From RYN-428 sp035551995 (GTDB lineage Bacteria > Planctomycetota > Phycisphaerae > Tepidisphaerales > Tepidisphaeraceae), in NCBI GenBank assembly GCA_035551995.1, contig DASZME010000076.1, positions 1 to 26,001 on the forward strand: 26,001 nt of DNA, written 5' to 3'. This document shows, one piece after another, positions 15,474 to 23,684 of the stretch. The notes below the pieces were generated by a model. The model saw only the letters and a list, made by a program, of their open reading frames with translations, searched no databases and had not been told where the DNA came from. Each line of letters starts with the position of its first letter. Position 1 is the stretch's first letter. The position numbers were made by a program, and so were the translations under genes.

Positions 15474-16373
15474 ATGATACAGCGGATCTTGATTATCGAT
15501 GATTCTCTTCCTCTTCATCAACTTATCAGATCTCAGGTTGAACATGAGGGATGGCAATTTCATTGTGCGTACGACGGCCAGGCCGGAATCGAAATGGCCT
15601 TGGAATTGCGCCCAAGCGTCATCCTGCTGGACGTCGACATCCCCGACATCAGCGGCTTTGAAGTTTGCCGCCGGCTGAAGGCGAATGTGGAGACCAGTTC
15701 CATCCCGGTCGTGTTTCTCAGCGCCGATCTTTCGACCGGCGATAAGGTGAGAGGGCTGGACCTAGGCGCCGTCGATTACATCACCAAGCCGTTCAAGGCG
15801 GCGGAGCTTTCGGCGCGCCTCCGCGCGTCGATCCGGGTAAAACAACTGCTCGATCAAAAAGCCATGATCGACGGCCTGACCGGGCTCTGGAACAGAAAGT
15901 ACCTGGAAGATCATCTCGCCGCCCAAACCTCGCTGGCCGTGCGCAGCGGCCGACCCACGTCATATATCGTGGCGGACGTCGACCGGATGCGGCAGATCAA
16001 CAAGAAACACGGAATACCGTTCGGCGACGAAATCCTGCGCTCGCTCAGCAACATCCTCCTGAGCCAGTGCCGCGCGGAAGACGCGGTGTGCCGACTGGAC
16101 GGCGCCAGGTTCGCGATCGTCTTGTCGGCCATGAACCGAACCGGCGCCGGTCGTCTGGCCGAGCGCCTGTCGTCGACGATTCAAACCAGGCTCTTGTCGC
16201 GGGCCGGCAAAGACGTGGGCGTTACATGCAGTTTCGGCGTCGCCGACTCCCTGGTCACCGGCGACGTCACGCTTTTGGAACGAGCCGAATTGGCCATGAT
16301 CCGCGCCAAACAAAATGGCGGCGCCTGCGTGGTCATCGCACGACCGCCGCGTAAGGAAAAATCCGCGGCGTAG
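15474..16373 (+). CDS. Receiver-GGDEF protein with degenerate cyclase site and retained RxxD motif
   Basis: This protein has 299 residues; ATG 15474 follows AGGAG at 9 bases. Residues 1-122 form a receiver (IIDDSLPLHQL, phospho-acceptor D53 in VILLDVDIPDISGFEV, VFLSAD, YITKPFKAAEL). Residues about 130-290 form a GGDEF domain by fold signature: DGLTGLWNRKYLEDHL, VADVDRMRQINKKHG, FGDEILRSLSNIL and CSFGVADS. The signature that should read GGDEF or GGEEF reads DGARF (209-213), with the metal-binding acidic pair and the first Gly lost. The residues before it, RAED (200-203), fit the RxxD inhibitory site at the correct five-residue spacing. By analogy with known degenerate GGDEF proteins it is probably not a diguanylate cyclase; it could bind c-di-GMP as a reader. 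Layout resembles PleD/PopA-type regulators but with one receiver. Its input is probably the hybrid kinase upstream. Confidence 0.92.
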   Translation: MIQRILIIDDSLPLHQLIRSQVEHEGWQFHCAYDGQAGIEMALELRPSVILLDVDIPDISGFEVCRRLKANVETSSIPVVFLSADLSTGDKVRGLDLGAVDYITKPFKAAELSARLRASIRVKQLLDQKAMIDGLTGLWNRKYLEDHLAAQTSLAVRSGRPTSYIVADVDRMRQINKKHGIPFGDEILRSLSNILLSQCRAEDAVCRLDGARFAIVLSAMNRTGAGRLAERLSSTIQTRLLSRAGKDVGVTCSFGVADSLVTGDVTLLERAELAMIRAKQNGGACVVIARPPRKEKSAA

Positions 16374-16405
16374 CTGTCGTCCGCATTCATTCAGTCACGT
16401 CGCCG

Positions 16406-16441
16406 CGCGCCATCTCAGAGATAGAATTCACTAGCGGCGCG
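16406..16441. terminator. Possible bidirectional terminator between convergent genes
   Basis: CGCGCC (16406-16411) pairs with GGCGCG (16436-16441), and a shorter ATCTC/GAGAT palindrome lies inside. It is located in the 91-bp gap between the receiver-GGDEF stop and the hydrolase stop. The long loop and the lack of a T-run keep this uncertain. Confidence 0.3.
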
Positions 16442-16464
16442 AAGGGAAAATTAACCCGCTCGCT

Positions 16465-17790
16465 TCACCAACTCACTTTCTCCGCATCCGCGACATACTT
16501 CGCTTTGGCCGATTCCGGCAGAAAGCGATCTTTGATAAGCCGATCCACGCACTCGGCGACTTTCTTTCGATATCCCTCCGGCGTGCCATACCGTCGCGTC
16601 AATTCTTCCTTATCGAGCGGCTCGGGCTTGTAAGAGCCATTCTTTGCCGGAATATACCGCGCCAGCGGCACGTCAACCGGCGGCAATCGCACGCCGCCCA
16701 TCGCGATGCCAAGGTCGCCGACCGCAGGAATTTCCGGGTCTACCGACGGCAGATGTTTCACGCGCGGACTCTCCGTCTTCTGCATCGTAAACAGTCGACT
16801 GTCCGGCGGCGGGGTTCCGTTGCAGGTCCATTCTTCCAGCGCGATCGACAAGGGCGCGATGCACTGGCTCCATGGGACCGTCCCCCCGCCGCCGTGGCTG
16901 CCGAGGGTGAAGTCATAGAGCCGCACGTTGGGCGGGACCGGGCCGCGCCGCACGGCAAAAGCCATCATCTCGTAATATTCGTTCTCGGCGTTGAGCGCGA
17001 AAACCTTGGCGTCAGTGCCCGATCGCGCCATCAGATCGGACCACGAAAACGGCTCGTAAACCGTCTCGGCGGTGAAAGTGCCGCCGCCGGAGCCTGGATC
17101 GGATTCCGGACGAAATAGATCGATATAACCCGCCCGGGCGCCGTTGGGGAGCAAGGCGTCGAACACTTTGCCTTGCGGCGCCGTGTTGAGGCCGTGCAGG
17201 AGAAAACTACGCATGAGGCGCCCGCTCTGGCTGATGCCGGTGGCGAAAGCGAAATGGATTTTGCCGGCCAGCGGATTGGCCATCGTTTCCGAGCCTGGCG
17301 CATATCGAAAAAACGTGACGAAATCACGAATCACAACCAGCCCGTACGCTTGCGGCATCGGTCCTTCGTAGCCGCTCAATTTGAGCTGCGGCTTGGGGGC
17401 GGCGACGTTTTTGGCCTGCCAGGCGCACGACGCATACACCCCGCCGCGTTGAAGAACCGAATTTCGAACCGACCCGGCTTCGTTGCCGCGATTGAGAATC
17501 GAAAACCAGAATCGCCCGTTCCCCGCATGTGCGGGCATCCACAGATCGAAATCCGATTCGTATTTCAATCCGACGACATGATCGAGCGTGGGAATGCCCG
17601 GCTCATTACGCCGGGCTTCGCCGGAGAGTACGCCCGTCAGGTGCAGAACCGGCGTTCCGGCGATCGTGATCGCTTCTTCCTTTGTGATCTTGACTCCCGT
17701 CACGTCCGCGATCGCGGGGATGGCGCCGAGCAATACACCTGCCGCCACAAGCCAGCCGATCGCACTCTGAATCCTTGCGCCGAGTTTCAT
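16465..17790 (-). CDS. Exported alpha/beta hydrolase domain protein (Abhydrolase_10 type)
   Basis: This protein has 441 residues from ATG 17790, preceded by AAGGA at about 9 bases. The frame is open to 17988, but those extra codons run through the intergenic region and into the glutamate dehydrogenase start and lack a signal peptide. A signal peptide is visible in residues 1-28 (IGWLVAAGVLLGAIPAIAD), so it is probably periplasmic. The nucleophile elbow is GISQSGRLMRSFLLHGLN with probable catalytic Ser187. This G-x-S-Q-S-G followed by an LHGxN stretch is characteristic of the alpha/beta hydrolase domain family PF20091, which contains esterase-like proteins of mostly unknown substrate. A GSHGGGG loop (TLGSHGGGGTVPWS) lies further on. 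The acid and His of the triad cannot be placed with certainty. It is divergent from glutamate dehydrogenase, sharing a 151-bp intergenic region. Confidence 0.85.
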   Translation of the reverse strand: MKLGARIQSAIGWLVAAGVLLGAIPAIADVTGVKITKEEAITIAGTPVLHLTGVLSGEARRNEPGIPTLDHVVGLKYESDFDLWMPAHAGNGRFWFSILNRGNEAGSVRNSVLQRGGVYASCAWQAKNVAAPKPQLKLSGYEGPMPQAYGLVVIRDFVTFFRYAPGSETMANPLAGKIHFAFATGISQSGRLMRSFLLHGLNTAPQGKVFDALLPNGARAGYIDLFRPESDPGSGGGTFTAETVYEPFSWSDLMARSGTDAKVFALNAENEYYEMMAFAVRRGPVPPNVRLYDFTLGSHGGGGTVPWSQCIAPLSIALEEWTCNGTPPPDSRLFTMQKTESPRVKHLPSVDPEIPAVGDLGIAMGGVRLPPVDVPLARYIPAKNGSYKPEPLDKEELTRRYGTPEGYRKKVAECVDRLIKDRFLPESAKAKYVADAEKVSW

Positions 17791-17941
17791 TTTCCGTGTC
17801 CTTGTTGAGCGTTGTCGATGCGGATTACAGCTATAGACAATCCAACGTGCGATCCGTTTCTTGTCCGATAATTCATTACGACAACACTTTCCTTTCGCGA
17901 ATGCCGATCTTACCGTTACGGCAGTTAACCAACTTTCGCAT

Positions 17942-19222
17942 ATGGAACTAAAAACAGACCGCCTGCTCGCACGTGACGACCATTCCAAATTCTGGCAAAA
18001 CGCGCATCTCTATTTCGATCGCGTTTACAAGTCGATGAATCTCGACCCGATGTGGCGAGCCGTTCTGGCGACGCCAAAGCGCGTGCTGACCGTCTCGTGC
18101 CCCGTCCTCATGGACAACGGGTCGATTCAGGTTTTCACCGGCTACCGCGCCCAGCACAACAACGCGCGCGGGCCGTTCAAGGGCGGCATTCGCTACGATA
18201 CCGGCGTCAATATGGACGAGGTGATGGCGCTCGCCATGCTCCAGACGTGGAAAAACGCGCTGGTCGATCTTCCCTACGGCGGCGCCAAGGGGGGCGTGGT
18301 TTGTGATCCGCGCGCCCTGTCCATGGACGAAAAGAAGCGCCTCACGCGCCGGTACACCAGCGAGATCATGCCGATCATCGGCCCGATGCACGACATCCCC
18401 GCGCCCGACGCCGGCACCGACGCTCAAGTGATGGCGTGGGTGCTCGACACCTATTCGATGATGGTCGGCCATCAAGCCCTTGGCGTGGTCACCGGCAAAC
18501 CGGTTTCTTTAGGCGGATCGGTCGGCCGCGAAGAGGCGACGGGCCGGGGCGTCATGTATGTGCTGCGCAAATTCCTGGCGACGCAGAACAAAAAACTGTC
18601 GGACATCAAAGTCGCCGTTCAGGGATTCGGAAACGTCGGCTACCACGCGGCCCGCCTGCTGGCAAGCCACGGCGCCACGGTGGTCGCCATCGCCGAGCGA
18701 TCGAGCGGCATCTATGACGAAACCGGAATCGACGTCGAGGCGGCCGGTCGATACTACAAGGAAACCGGCGCCCTGACCGATTTCAACGGCGCCGACTCGA
18801 TCACCAACGAGGAACTGCTGGCCTGCGAATGCGACGTCGTGATTCCCGCGGCGATGGAGAGTACCGTCGATGAAGCGATCGCGCCGCACATCAAGGCGCG
18901 CATCGTCTGCGAAGGCGCCAACGGCCCCACCACGCCCGGCGCGGACGAAATTCTCCGCGATAACGGAGTGACTCTCCTCCCCGACATTCTCACCAACGCC
19001 GGCGGCGTAACCGTCAGCTATTTCGAGTGGGTTCAGGGCCTGGAAAATTTCTTCTGGGATCTCAAGCGCGTCCAGGATGAATTGCAGCGGGTAATGGAAC
19101 GAGCGTTTGACGAAGTAAACGCCAAGGCCGACGAAGCCGACTGCGACTATCGAACCGCCGCTTATACAATCGCGATCAGCCGAGTCGCGGAAGCGAGCCG
19201 GTTGAAGGGATTGTTCCCGTAG
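17942..19222 (+). CDS. gdhA: Glutamate dehydrogenase
   Basis: This enzyme of 426 residues interconverts glutamate with 2-oxoglutarate and ammonia. I chose ATG 17942 because the start then fits the normal family length (about 415-430); the open frame back to 17861 has no family match in its 27 extra residues. Substrate residues K80 (GPFKGGIRY), K104 and catalytic K116 (PYGGAKGGV) and D156 (DIPAPDAGTD) sit at a constant offset of 9 from clostridial GDH numbering (89, 113, 125, 165), so the active site is complete. The Rossmann loop is GFGNVGYHAARLL, and the later CEGANGPTTPGAD and NAGGVTVSYFEWVQ segments are also typical. Absence of a basic residue right after the loop leans to NAD use, but coenzyme choice is inference. 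With a threonine ammonia-lyase also in the window, nitrogen metabolism is represented twice. Confidence 0.96.
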   Translation: MELKTDRLLARDDHSKFWQNAHLYFDRVYKSMNLDPMWRAVLATPKRVLTVSCPVLMDNGSIQVFTGYRAQHNNARGPFKGGIRYDTGVNMDEVMALAMLQTWKNALVDLPYGGAKGGVVCDPRALSMDEKKRLTRRYTSEIMPIIGPMHDIPAPDAGTDAQVMAWVLDTYSMMVGHQALGVVTGKPVSLGGSVGREEATGRGVMYVLRKFLATQNKKLSDIKVAVQGFGNVGYHAARLLASHGATVVAIAERSSGIYDETGIDVEAAGRYYKETGALTDFNGADSITNEELLACECDVVIPAAMESTVDEAIAPHIKARIVCEGANGPTTPGADEILRDNGVTLLPDILTNAGGVTVSYFEWVQGLENFFWDLKRVQDELQRVMERAFDEVNAKADEADCDYRTAAYTIAISRVAEASRLKGLFP

Positions 19223-19244
19223 ATGGATGGAGAACAGAGGGAAA

Positions 19245-19265
19245 CGCCGATTTCCCCCCTCGGCG
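19245..19265. terminator. Hairpin between convergent glutamate dehydrogenase and GT2 genes
   Basis: CGCCGA (19245-19250) pairs perfectly with TCGGCG (19260-19265) around a 9-base loop. It lies in the 73-bp gap between two convergent stops. On the minus strand the stem is followed by TTTCCC, a weak T-run. A bidirectional terminator is plausible. Confidence 0.4.
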
Positions 19266-19295
19266 ATCAAACGGATCTCCACGGCCGTTAAGATT

Positions 19296-20192
19296 TTAGG
19301 CGATCGTCGAGCGCGAATGCCCCGGTTCCCGTTTGGCCCCGTGGAGCCGACTCTCCATGAATTCCTCGAACATTTGCCGGTAAAGATCCAACCATGGCGC
19401 CTCCTGAGGATCCATCTCAGGTTCGCGTACGCTGAATCCGCCATATCGGCCGCGCAGATTCCTCACCTGCTCGACGGTCAGCGGAAACTGCGGCAAGAGC
19501 CGGCTGCAGGCGGCATGGGCGATGCGGTCATGATTTGCTAGTTGCATCGCCTTGCCTGCTCGGCGGTCGCCGCCGCGAAGCCGGTACTGAACCAACGCAT
19601 CGGGCAGGTTCGCGCCTTGCGTATACAAAAGAACGCGGGTCCAGAATTCATAATCCTGGGCCCGCTGATAGAGCGCATACCGCAACCGATGCTCGTCGAG
19701 AACCGATCGGCGGAGCATGACCGTCGGATGGGCAAACGGATTCCCGAGCAGGCATTTCCAGCGAATCGCCAGATCGGTCCGGACCGCCGCGGCGATTGCG
19801 ACCGGCTTCCCTTCCTCGTCGATCAACTTGCGCGACGATCCAAGAACGCCCACTTGCGAATTGGCGTCGAGAAACTCAACCTGGCGCCGAAGCCGATCCG
19901 GCTCACAGATATCGTCGGCGTCCATCCGGGCAATATATCCGCCGCGCGAAAGGTCCAGCCCACGATTTAACGAAGCCGCCAGCCCAAGATTGCTGTCGTT
20001 GTGAAAAATTCGCAGCCGGGGATCGTGCAGTTGGGCGAGGTATTCGCCGCTGTCGTCGGTCGAACCATCGTTGATGACTACGAAATCGAAATGTTCGAAT
20101 GTCTGTAAGAGAACGCTCTGAACCGCCAGCGGCAGAAATCGAGCGTCGTTGTAAACGGCGAGCAAGACAGTGACGATCGGCTGACTGGACAT
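19296..20192 (-). CDS. Family 2 glycosyltransferase
   Basis: This cytoplasmic GT-A-fold transferase of 298 residues uses a nucleotide-sugar donor. The N-terminus has the GT2 pattern VTVLLAVYNDARFLPLAVQS, then VINDGSTDDS and a metal-binding D-x-D in ARMDADDICEPDR. The later WTRVL region carries the partner acidic residues (DYEFWTRVL). AAAGG is seen about 10 bases before ATG 20192. No membrane segments are present, so it is not a processive synthase. It is the last gene of the minus-strand glycan cluster and converges with glutamate dehydrogenase. A 194-bp gap separates it from the CgeB-like gene upstream, so it may have its own promoter. Acceptor and donor cannot be predicted. Confidence 0.93.
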   Translation of the reverse strand: MSSQPIVTVLLAVYNDARFLPLAVQSVLLQTFEHFDFVVINDGSTDDSGEYLAQLHDPRLRIFHNDSNLGLAASLNRGLDLSRGGYIARMDADDICEPDRLRRQVEFLDANSQVGVLGSSRKLIDEEGKPVAIAAAVRTDLAIRWKCLLGNPFAHPTVMLRRSVLDEHRLRYALYQRAQDYEFWTRVLLYTQGANLPDALVQYRLRGGDRRAGKAMQLANHDRIAHAACSRLLPQFPLTVEQVRNLRGRYGGFSVREPEMDPQEAPWLDLYRQMFEEFMESRLHGAKREPGHSRSTIA

Positions 20193-20386
20193 TCACGCGA
20201 CCTTTCCAGTTCAGCGTCTTGCGCGGTTCATATACTTCTTTTCCGCAAATCCACGCTCTAAAGCGTATCTCGACGATTGGTATACTATCGCATTTTTCAC
20301 AGCGGTGGCGCGAGTTTCAGTTTCGACAACACGCCTCGCAAGCGGGGCCGCTAAACAAAGAAACGCTGCAGCAACCCGCAAATGCT

Positions 20387-21409
20387 TTATGCAACCTTTG
20401 TTTGGGCCACAGCGCCAAGTCCGATGTCTTCAAAAAGCCGATTCCATCTGTGCTCCCACAGATGTTCCCGCGTAGTCCTTCGGTAGTATGCCTCGGCTAT
20501 CCTTCGCCGATCGGCTTCGTTGCTCAAGTAATGGCGGACTTTGTCGATGCATTCATCGAGATCGCCGAACGAAATAAATTCCTTCCCGCACTCGTAATAT
20601 CGCTCGATCGCCGGACTGTCTTGGCAGAGCATCATGGTGCCTGAAAGTCCCATTTCGAAGATCCGTCCTTTGATTTGCAACTGCGACGGATTCACGCTGG
20701 CTCCAAGCGGCGTATAGCTGATTTTCGAGCGATTCCAGATTTCATGAACCTCTTGAAACGCCATCGCGCGGTTGATCGACGGAAACAGCTTTGCCGCCGC
20801 GTCGCGAAACCCGCGATGATTCAACGGAGCGCACCGGATTCGCAAACTGCCCATTCCGCGCACCTGCAAGCCCGCGCGGCGCCAAAGCGCGCGAAGCTCC
20901 GGCACGCGATTTTTATAAACCTGACCGGCAAACGTGAAATCCAAATCCTTTTCTCGCTCGTAATCCGAGTAGGTATCAAGGGCGCCCCATTGGCTTAACA
21001 ATAGATTGGGAAACTCGCGCCGTTGGCTTTCGTAGACATGCGGATAGGTCGTCACCGAGAAAGTAAACAGCGGCGTTATGTGTCGCGTGTACGAGTCCCA
21101 TTGCCAGTCGTCATCGCTATTCCAAGCGACGATCGGCGCGTATCGGGCAGCCTGCGGAATGGCGTCGCGAGCCATCTGATCCCGGCCGGCCGTCTGGTAG
21201 AGAACCACGTTATATCCCCCGGCGCGCACTGCGCGCACGAATTGCTCTCCGCAGGCGGCGGGGCCGGTTTCTTTCGTTATCCGCATGTGATCAAAATGAT
21301 CGACATGGTGGCCCATAGCCTGGAGCGGGAGCCGAAACTGGAGATACATCGGCTCGATCGCGTGAGGCTGGCCGTAGTAGGCTCGACCCACCACACTCAG
21401 TATGCGCAT
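20387..21409 (-). CDS. CgeB-like glycosyltransferase
   Basis: This protein has 340 residues; ATG 21409 follows AAGGA at about 10 bases. The N-terminal half has the Rossmann start MRILSVVGRAYYGQP and YNVVLYQTAGRD, and the acid-rich IVAWNSDDDWQWDSY, typical of the CgeB/GT1-like group. The middle has DFTFAGQVYKNRVPELRALW, and the C-terminal part (about 240-330) fits the glycosyl transferase family 1 domain seen in CgeB proteins (PF13524). That part includes LQIKGRIFEMGLSGTMMLC, in which the conserved E of the E-x(7)-E/G motif is expected, and ISFGDLDECIDKVRHYL. CgeB proteins are known from spore coats and surface polysaccharide clusters; here spore function is unlikely. Upstream lies the 236-bp gap that holds the inverted-repeat element. 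Sugar and acceptor unknown. Confidence 0.9.
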   Translation of the reverse strand: MRILSVVGRAYYGQPHAIEPMYLQFRLPLQAMGHHVDHFDHMRITKETGPAACGEQFVRAVRAGGYNVVLYQTAGRDQMARDAIPQAARYAPIVAWNSDDDWQWDSYTRHITPLFTFSVTTYPHVYESQRREFPNLLLSQWGALDTYSDYEREKDLDFTFAGQVYKNRVPELRALWRRAGLQVRGMGSLRIRCAPLNHRGFRDAAAKLFPSINRAMAFQEVHEIWNRSKISYTPLGASVNPSQLQIKGRIFEMGLSGTMMLCQDSPAIERYYECGKEFISFGDLDECIDKVRHYLSNEADRRRIAEAYYRRTTREHLWEHRWNRLFEDIGLGAVAQTKVA

Positions 21410-21499
21410 GATTCAATTTTCCTTCCCAAAACGCCCTTCTTCGATCATCGCGATGACAGTCCAAAATACCGTGCGCGATCATGCGCGGTGTTTTTCATA

Positions 21500-21621
21500 C
21501 CCTCGCCCGGTACTCCGGGAGAGGGAAGGGTGAGGGTTTCTTGGAAGGGCCGGATATTATTGTGAGTTGCGTCCTTCCAAGAAACCCTTTCCCAGCCCTC
21601 TCCCGAATTGTCGGGCGAGGG
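21500..21621. repeat. 122-bp inverted-repeat element, MITE- or REP-like
   Basis: Two 49-base arms (21500-21548 and 21573-21621) are inverted copies with 41 of 49 positions identical by my count, separated by a 24-base centre. Each arm carries its own smaller palindrome, CCCTCGCCCG facing CGGGAGAGGG. It lies in the 236-bp gap between two same-strand glycosyltransferase-cluster genes. The layout fits a non-autonomous mobile element or a REP/BIME-type unit. It has no coding capacity. Confidence 0.75.
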
Positions 21622-21645
21622 AGTAAAGCGCGTCATCGCGCAAGG

Positions 21646-22377
21646 TCATCTAGTTTTCTCGGCAAACACATGGCACCCGAAATGAAGCAATTCGCTCGAT
21701 CCCCGGTCGGCCGCCGACAGTCTTCGCAAGGCGGTCAGCATCACATCGACCGCCGCGAGTTCGTCGTCGCGCATCCCCCCGCCGGCATAGCGTTTGGCCA
21801 GTCCTCGCACCCGGCGAGTCTCCTGGGCCAGATATTCAAAAAAATTGCCGTTCTCTTCCAGTTCCAGAATCTCAAACCCAAATTTGGCAAGATGCTCCCG
21901 ATAGAAATATCGGCTGAATCCCGTGGAAAAATGGTATGGCGCCTGGTGACTGAGGCTGCAAAACGGCGCCGTCAGGATCAGATGTCCCCCCGGTCGGACC
22001 AGCCGGCCGATTTCACGCAATGCCGCGACGGCATCGGGAACATGCTCAAGAACCTCCGTGCACATCACCGCGTCGAAGGAGCCGTCCGGCTCCGGGATCG
22101 CGACGATGTCGCAAACCAAATCGGTTCGGCTCACGTCCCACCGCTCTGAATGAAGCCCCGTGCCGTCCCCCGCGCCGTCATATTGCGAAAAATCCTGGCT
22201 GACGTATCGCAGGCGCGAGCAGAGCGGCCGAAATTGCTGCTCGCCCGCGCCGGCGTCGAGAATCCTGCTCCCTGGCGGGATCTTCGCGAGGATGCGCTCC
22301 AGCCAGGCCACGCGCGTCGACTCGTTCTTTCGGCCCACGTCATTCGCCATGGGTGGCGATGCAACCGCGGTCGTCAT
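21646..22377 (-). CDS. Class I SAM-dependent methyltransferase
   Basis: This protein has 243 residues; ATG 22377 follows AGAGGAG at 7 bases. Motif I is SRILDAGAGEQQFRPLC, the acidic residue that binds the ribose is expected near the DFSQYDG segment, and the post-motif region is CTEVLEHVPDAVAALREI followed by LVRPGGHLILTAPF. These are the marks of the methyltransferase type 11 / UbiE-like fold. It transfers a methyl group from S-adenosylmethionine in the cytoplasm; the acceptor cannot be told. In this cluster a sugar or glycan-linked acceptor is likely. It follows the GT2-Rossmann fusion gene at 68 bp and precedes the inverted-repeat element. Confidence 0.92.
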   Translation of the reverse strand: MTTAVASPPMANDVGRKNESTRVAWLERILAKIPPGSRILDAGAGEQQFRPLCSRLRYVSQDFSQYDGAGDGTGLHSERWDVSRTDLVCDIVAIPEPDGSFDAVMCTEVLEHVPDAVAALREIGRLVRPGGHLILTAPFCSLSHQAPYHFSTGFSRYFYREHLAKFGFEILELEENGNFFEYLAQETRRVRGLAKRYAGGGMRDDELAAVDVMLTALRRLSAADRGSSELLHFGCHVFAEKTR

Positions 22378-22445
22378 AACTGGCTCCTCTGAAAGCGAGA
22401 AAATCGGATATTGTCGTCTCCCCCAAACCGCGCCGCGGGATCATC

Positions 22446-23684
22446 TCACGCCGCTTTCGGTTTCCGGGGTCCAAATGCCGGATCAAACGGCGCCGGGGGA
22501 CGGCGAGGCCGGACGTTATTTTCGCCCAGTACCCGCGGCTCCCATAGCCTCAGCGTCGGCCTCGCAAACCAACTTGAAAGCGCCTGCATCCGCTGATCGA
22601 CGTGGGCCGGATTGACGGTCGATAGAATGATCCCTTCGCACTGTCCTTCGCTGAACTTTGCGTCGGCCACCACGGGAACGCCGCGGTAGGTCGACCCAGC
22701 GAACGCGGGCCCGTTTTCAAGGATCGTCGCGACCTCCAGGCCCGCCAATCGGCACGCGCGCCAGGTCGCGTAAATGTTCTTACTTACATCGGCGATCGCG
22801 ACCCGGCGGATCGAGTTGGCCCGGCTCCAATCCGCCACGGCCTTCGCCTGCGCGTTCCATTGAAACACAGTTTCCAACGCCGCTTCGTTCAAAATCTTAC
22901 GGCCGACCTTCAACTCGCGCCGGGCCCAGATTCGCGCTTCATGCACGGCTGAGTTGATGGCGTCGGCGTATCCATCGTGTACCCCAAGGGCCGCGTATCG
23001 CCGCATCCAATCGTGACGGTATTCCCGTCGCATCGGGCGCGGCAGATAGCGCTCGGCGACGATCAGGTTATTTCGCAAATCCATCCGGCGGGCGAGGGCC
23101 GAGCAGCGTCCGGCGGCGACTTTGTCATGGCCGAAACGAATGTCCTCGAAGCGCTCGATCCGGTAGCCGGCCGCGTGAACGCGAAAGGAAAAATCATATT
23201 CTTCCGCCTGGCGAAAAAACTCCGGCGCGAACCCGCCGACCTCGTCGATCACGCTTCGCCGGATGACGCTGGCGCCGCCGAGGGTGACGGCGGGCATCGC
23301 CGGGGCCTCGGCCTGCCCGCTCGGAAGAATTACGCGCGCGACCAGGGCCGCGGTTTTCGGATGCCCGCTCATATACGCCAACGACTTTGGAATGGCGTCG
23401 TCCAGCGGGTAGCTGTCGTCGTCGAGGAACACCACATAGCGGCCGCTCGCCGGACGCAGCGCGTGATTGCGGGCGGGAACGCCTTCGTTTTCCGCGAGGC
23501 GAAGAATCGCCGCCTGGCGATGGTTGCGCGCCAGGGCTTCGGCGGTGCCGTCGTCGGAGGCGTTATCGACGACGATCACTTCCCAGTCGTGGCGGGGAAG
23601 GCGGGTATTTTGTTCGAGCAGCGCCAGCGTGCGCAAAAGCGTTTCGCGGCGATTTCGAGTGACGATGATGTAAGAGAGTTTCAT
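22446..23684 (-). CDS. GT2 glycosyltransferase fused to a C-terminal Rossmann-like domain
   Basis: This protein has 412 residues. Residues about 1-250 form a family 2 glycosyltransferase. They include YIIVTRNRRETLLRTLALLE, VIVVDNASDDGT, NEGVPARNHALRPASGRYVV and the D-x-D-like VFLDDDSYPLD, with a later FFRQAEEYDFSFRVHAAGYR carrying the conserved acid pair. Residues about 285-385 form a second domain that begins RRVAIADVSKNIYATWRACR and continues LEVATILENGPAFAGSTYRG and GVPVVADAKF. This is the pattern of a PglD-like or CoA-binding Rossmann fold, though without a clear glycine-rich loop. Such a domain in a glycosyltransferase is uncommon. Its start overlaps the stop of the large upstream protein as ATGA, so the two are probably co-translated. 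Function beyond sugar transfer is inference. Confidence 0.9.
   Translation of the reverse strand: MKLSYIIVTRNRRETLLRTLALLEQNTRLPRHDWEVIVVDNASDDGTAEALARNHRQAAILRLAENEGVPARNHALRPASGRYVVFLDDDSYPLDDAIPKSLAYMSGHPKTAALVARVILPSGQAEAPAMPAVTLGGASVIRRSVIDEVGGFAPEFFRQAEEYDFSFRVHAAGYRIERFEDIRFGHDKVAAGRCSALARRMDLRNNLIVAERYLPRPMRREYRHDWMRRYAALGVHDGYADAINSAVHEARIWARRELKVGRKILNEAALETVFQWNAQAKAVADWSRANSIRRVAIADVSKNIYATWRACRLAGLEVATILENGPAFAGSTYRGVPVVADAKFSEGQCEGIILSTVNPAHVDQRMQALSSWFARPTLRLWEPRVLGENNVRPRRPPAPFDPAFGPRKPKAA

Noticed and set aside
17861..17941. 27-codon N-terminal extension of glutamate dehydrogenase
   Set aside because: The extra residues do not fit the family N-terminus, and residue numbering from ATG 17942 aligns with clostridial GDH at a constant offset.
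17791..17988. 66-codon N-terminal extension of the hydrolase
   Set aside because: It would place the signal peptide in the middle of the protein and run into the glutamate dehydrogenase start region; ATG 17790 has AAGGA upstream.
20270..20310. Possible promoter with a TATACT hexamer in the gap before the last GT2 gene
   Set aside because: The hexamer is on the plus strand, whereas the gene is on the minus strand, and no matching -35 box was found at the right distance.
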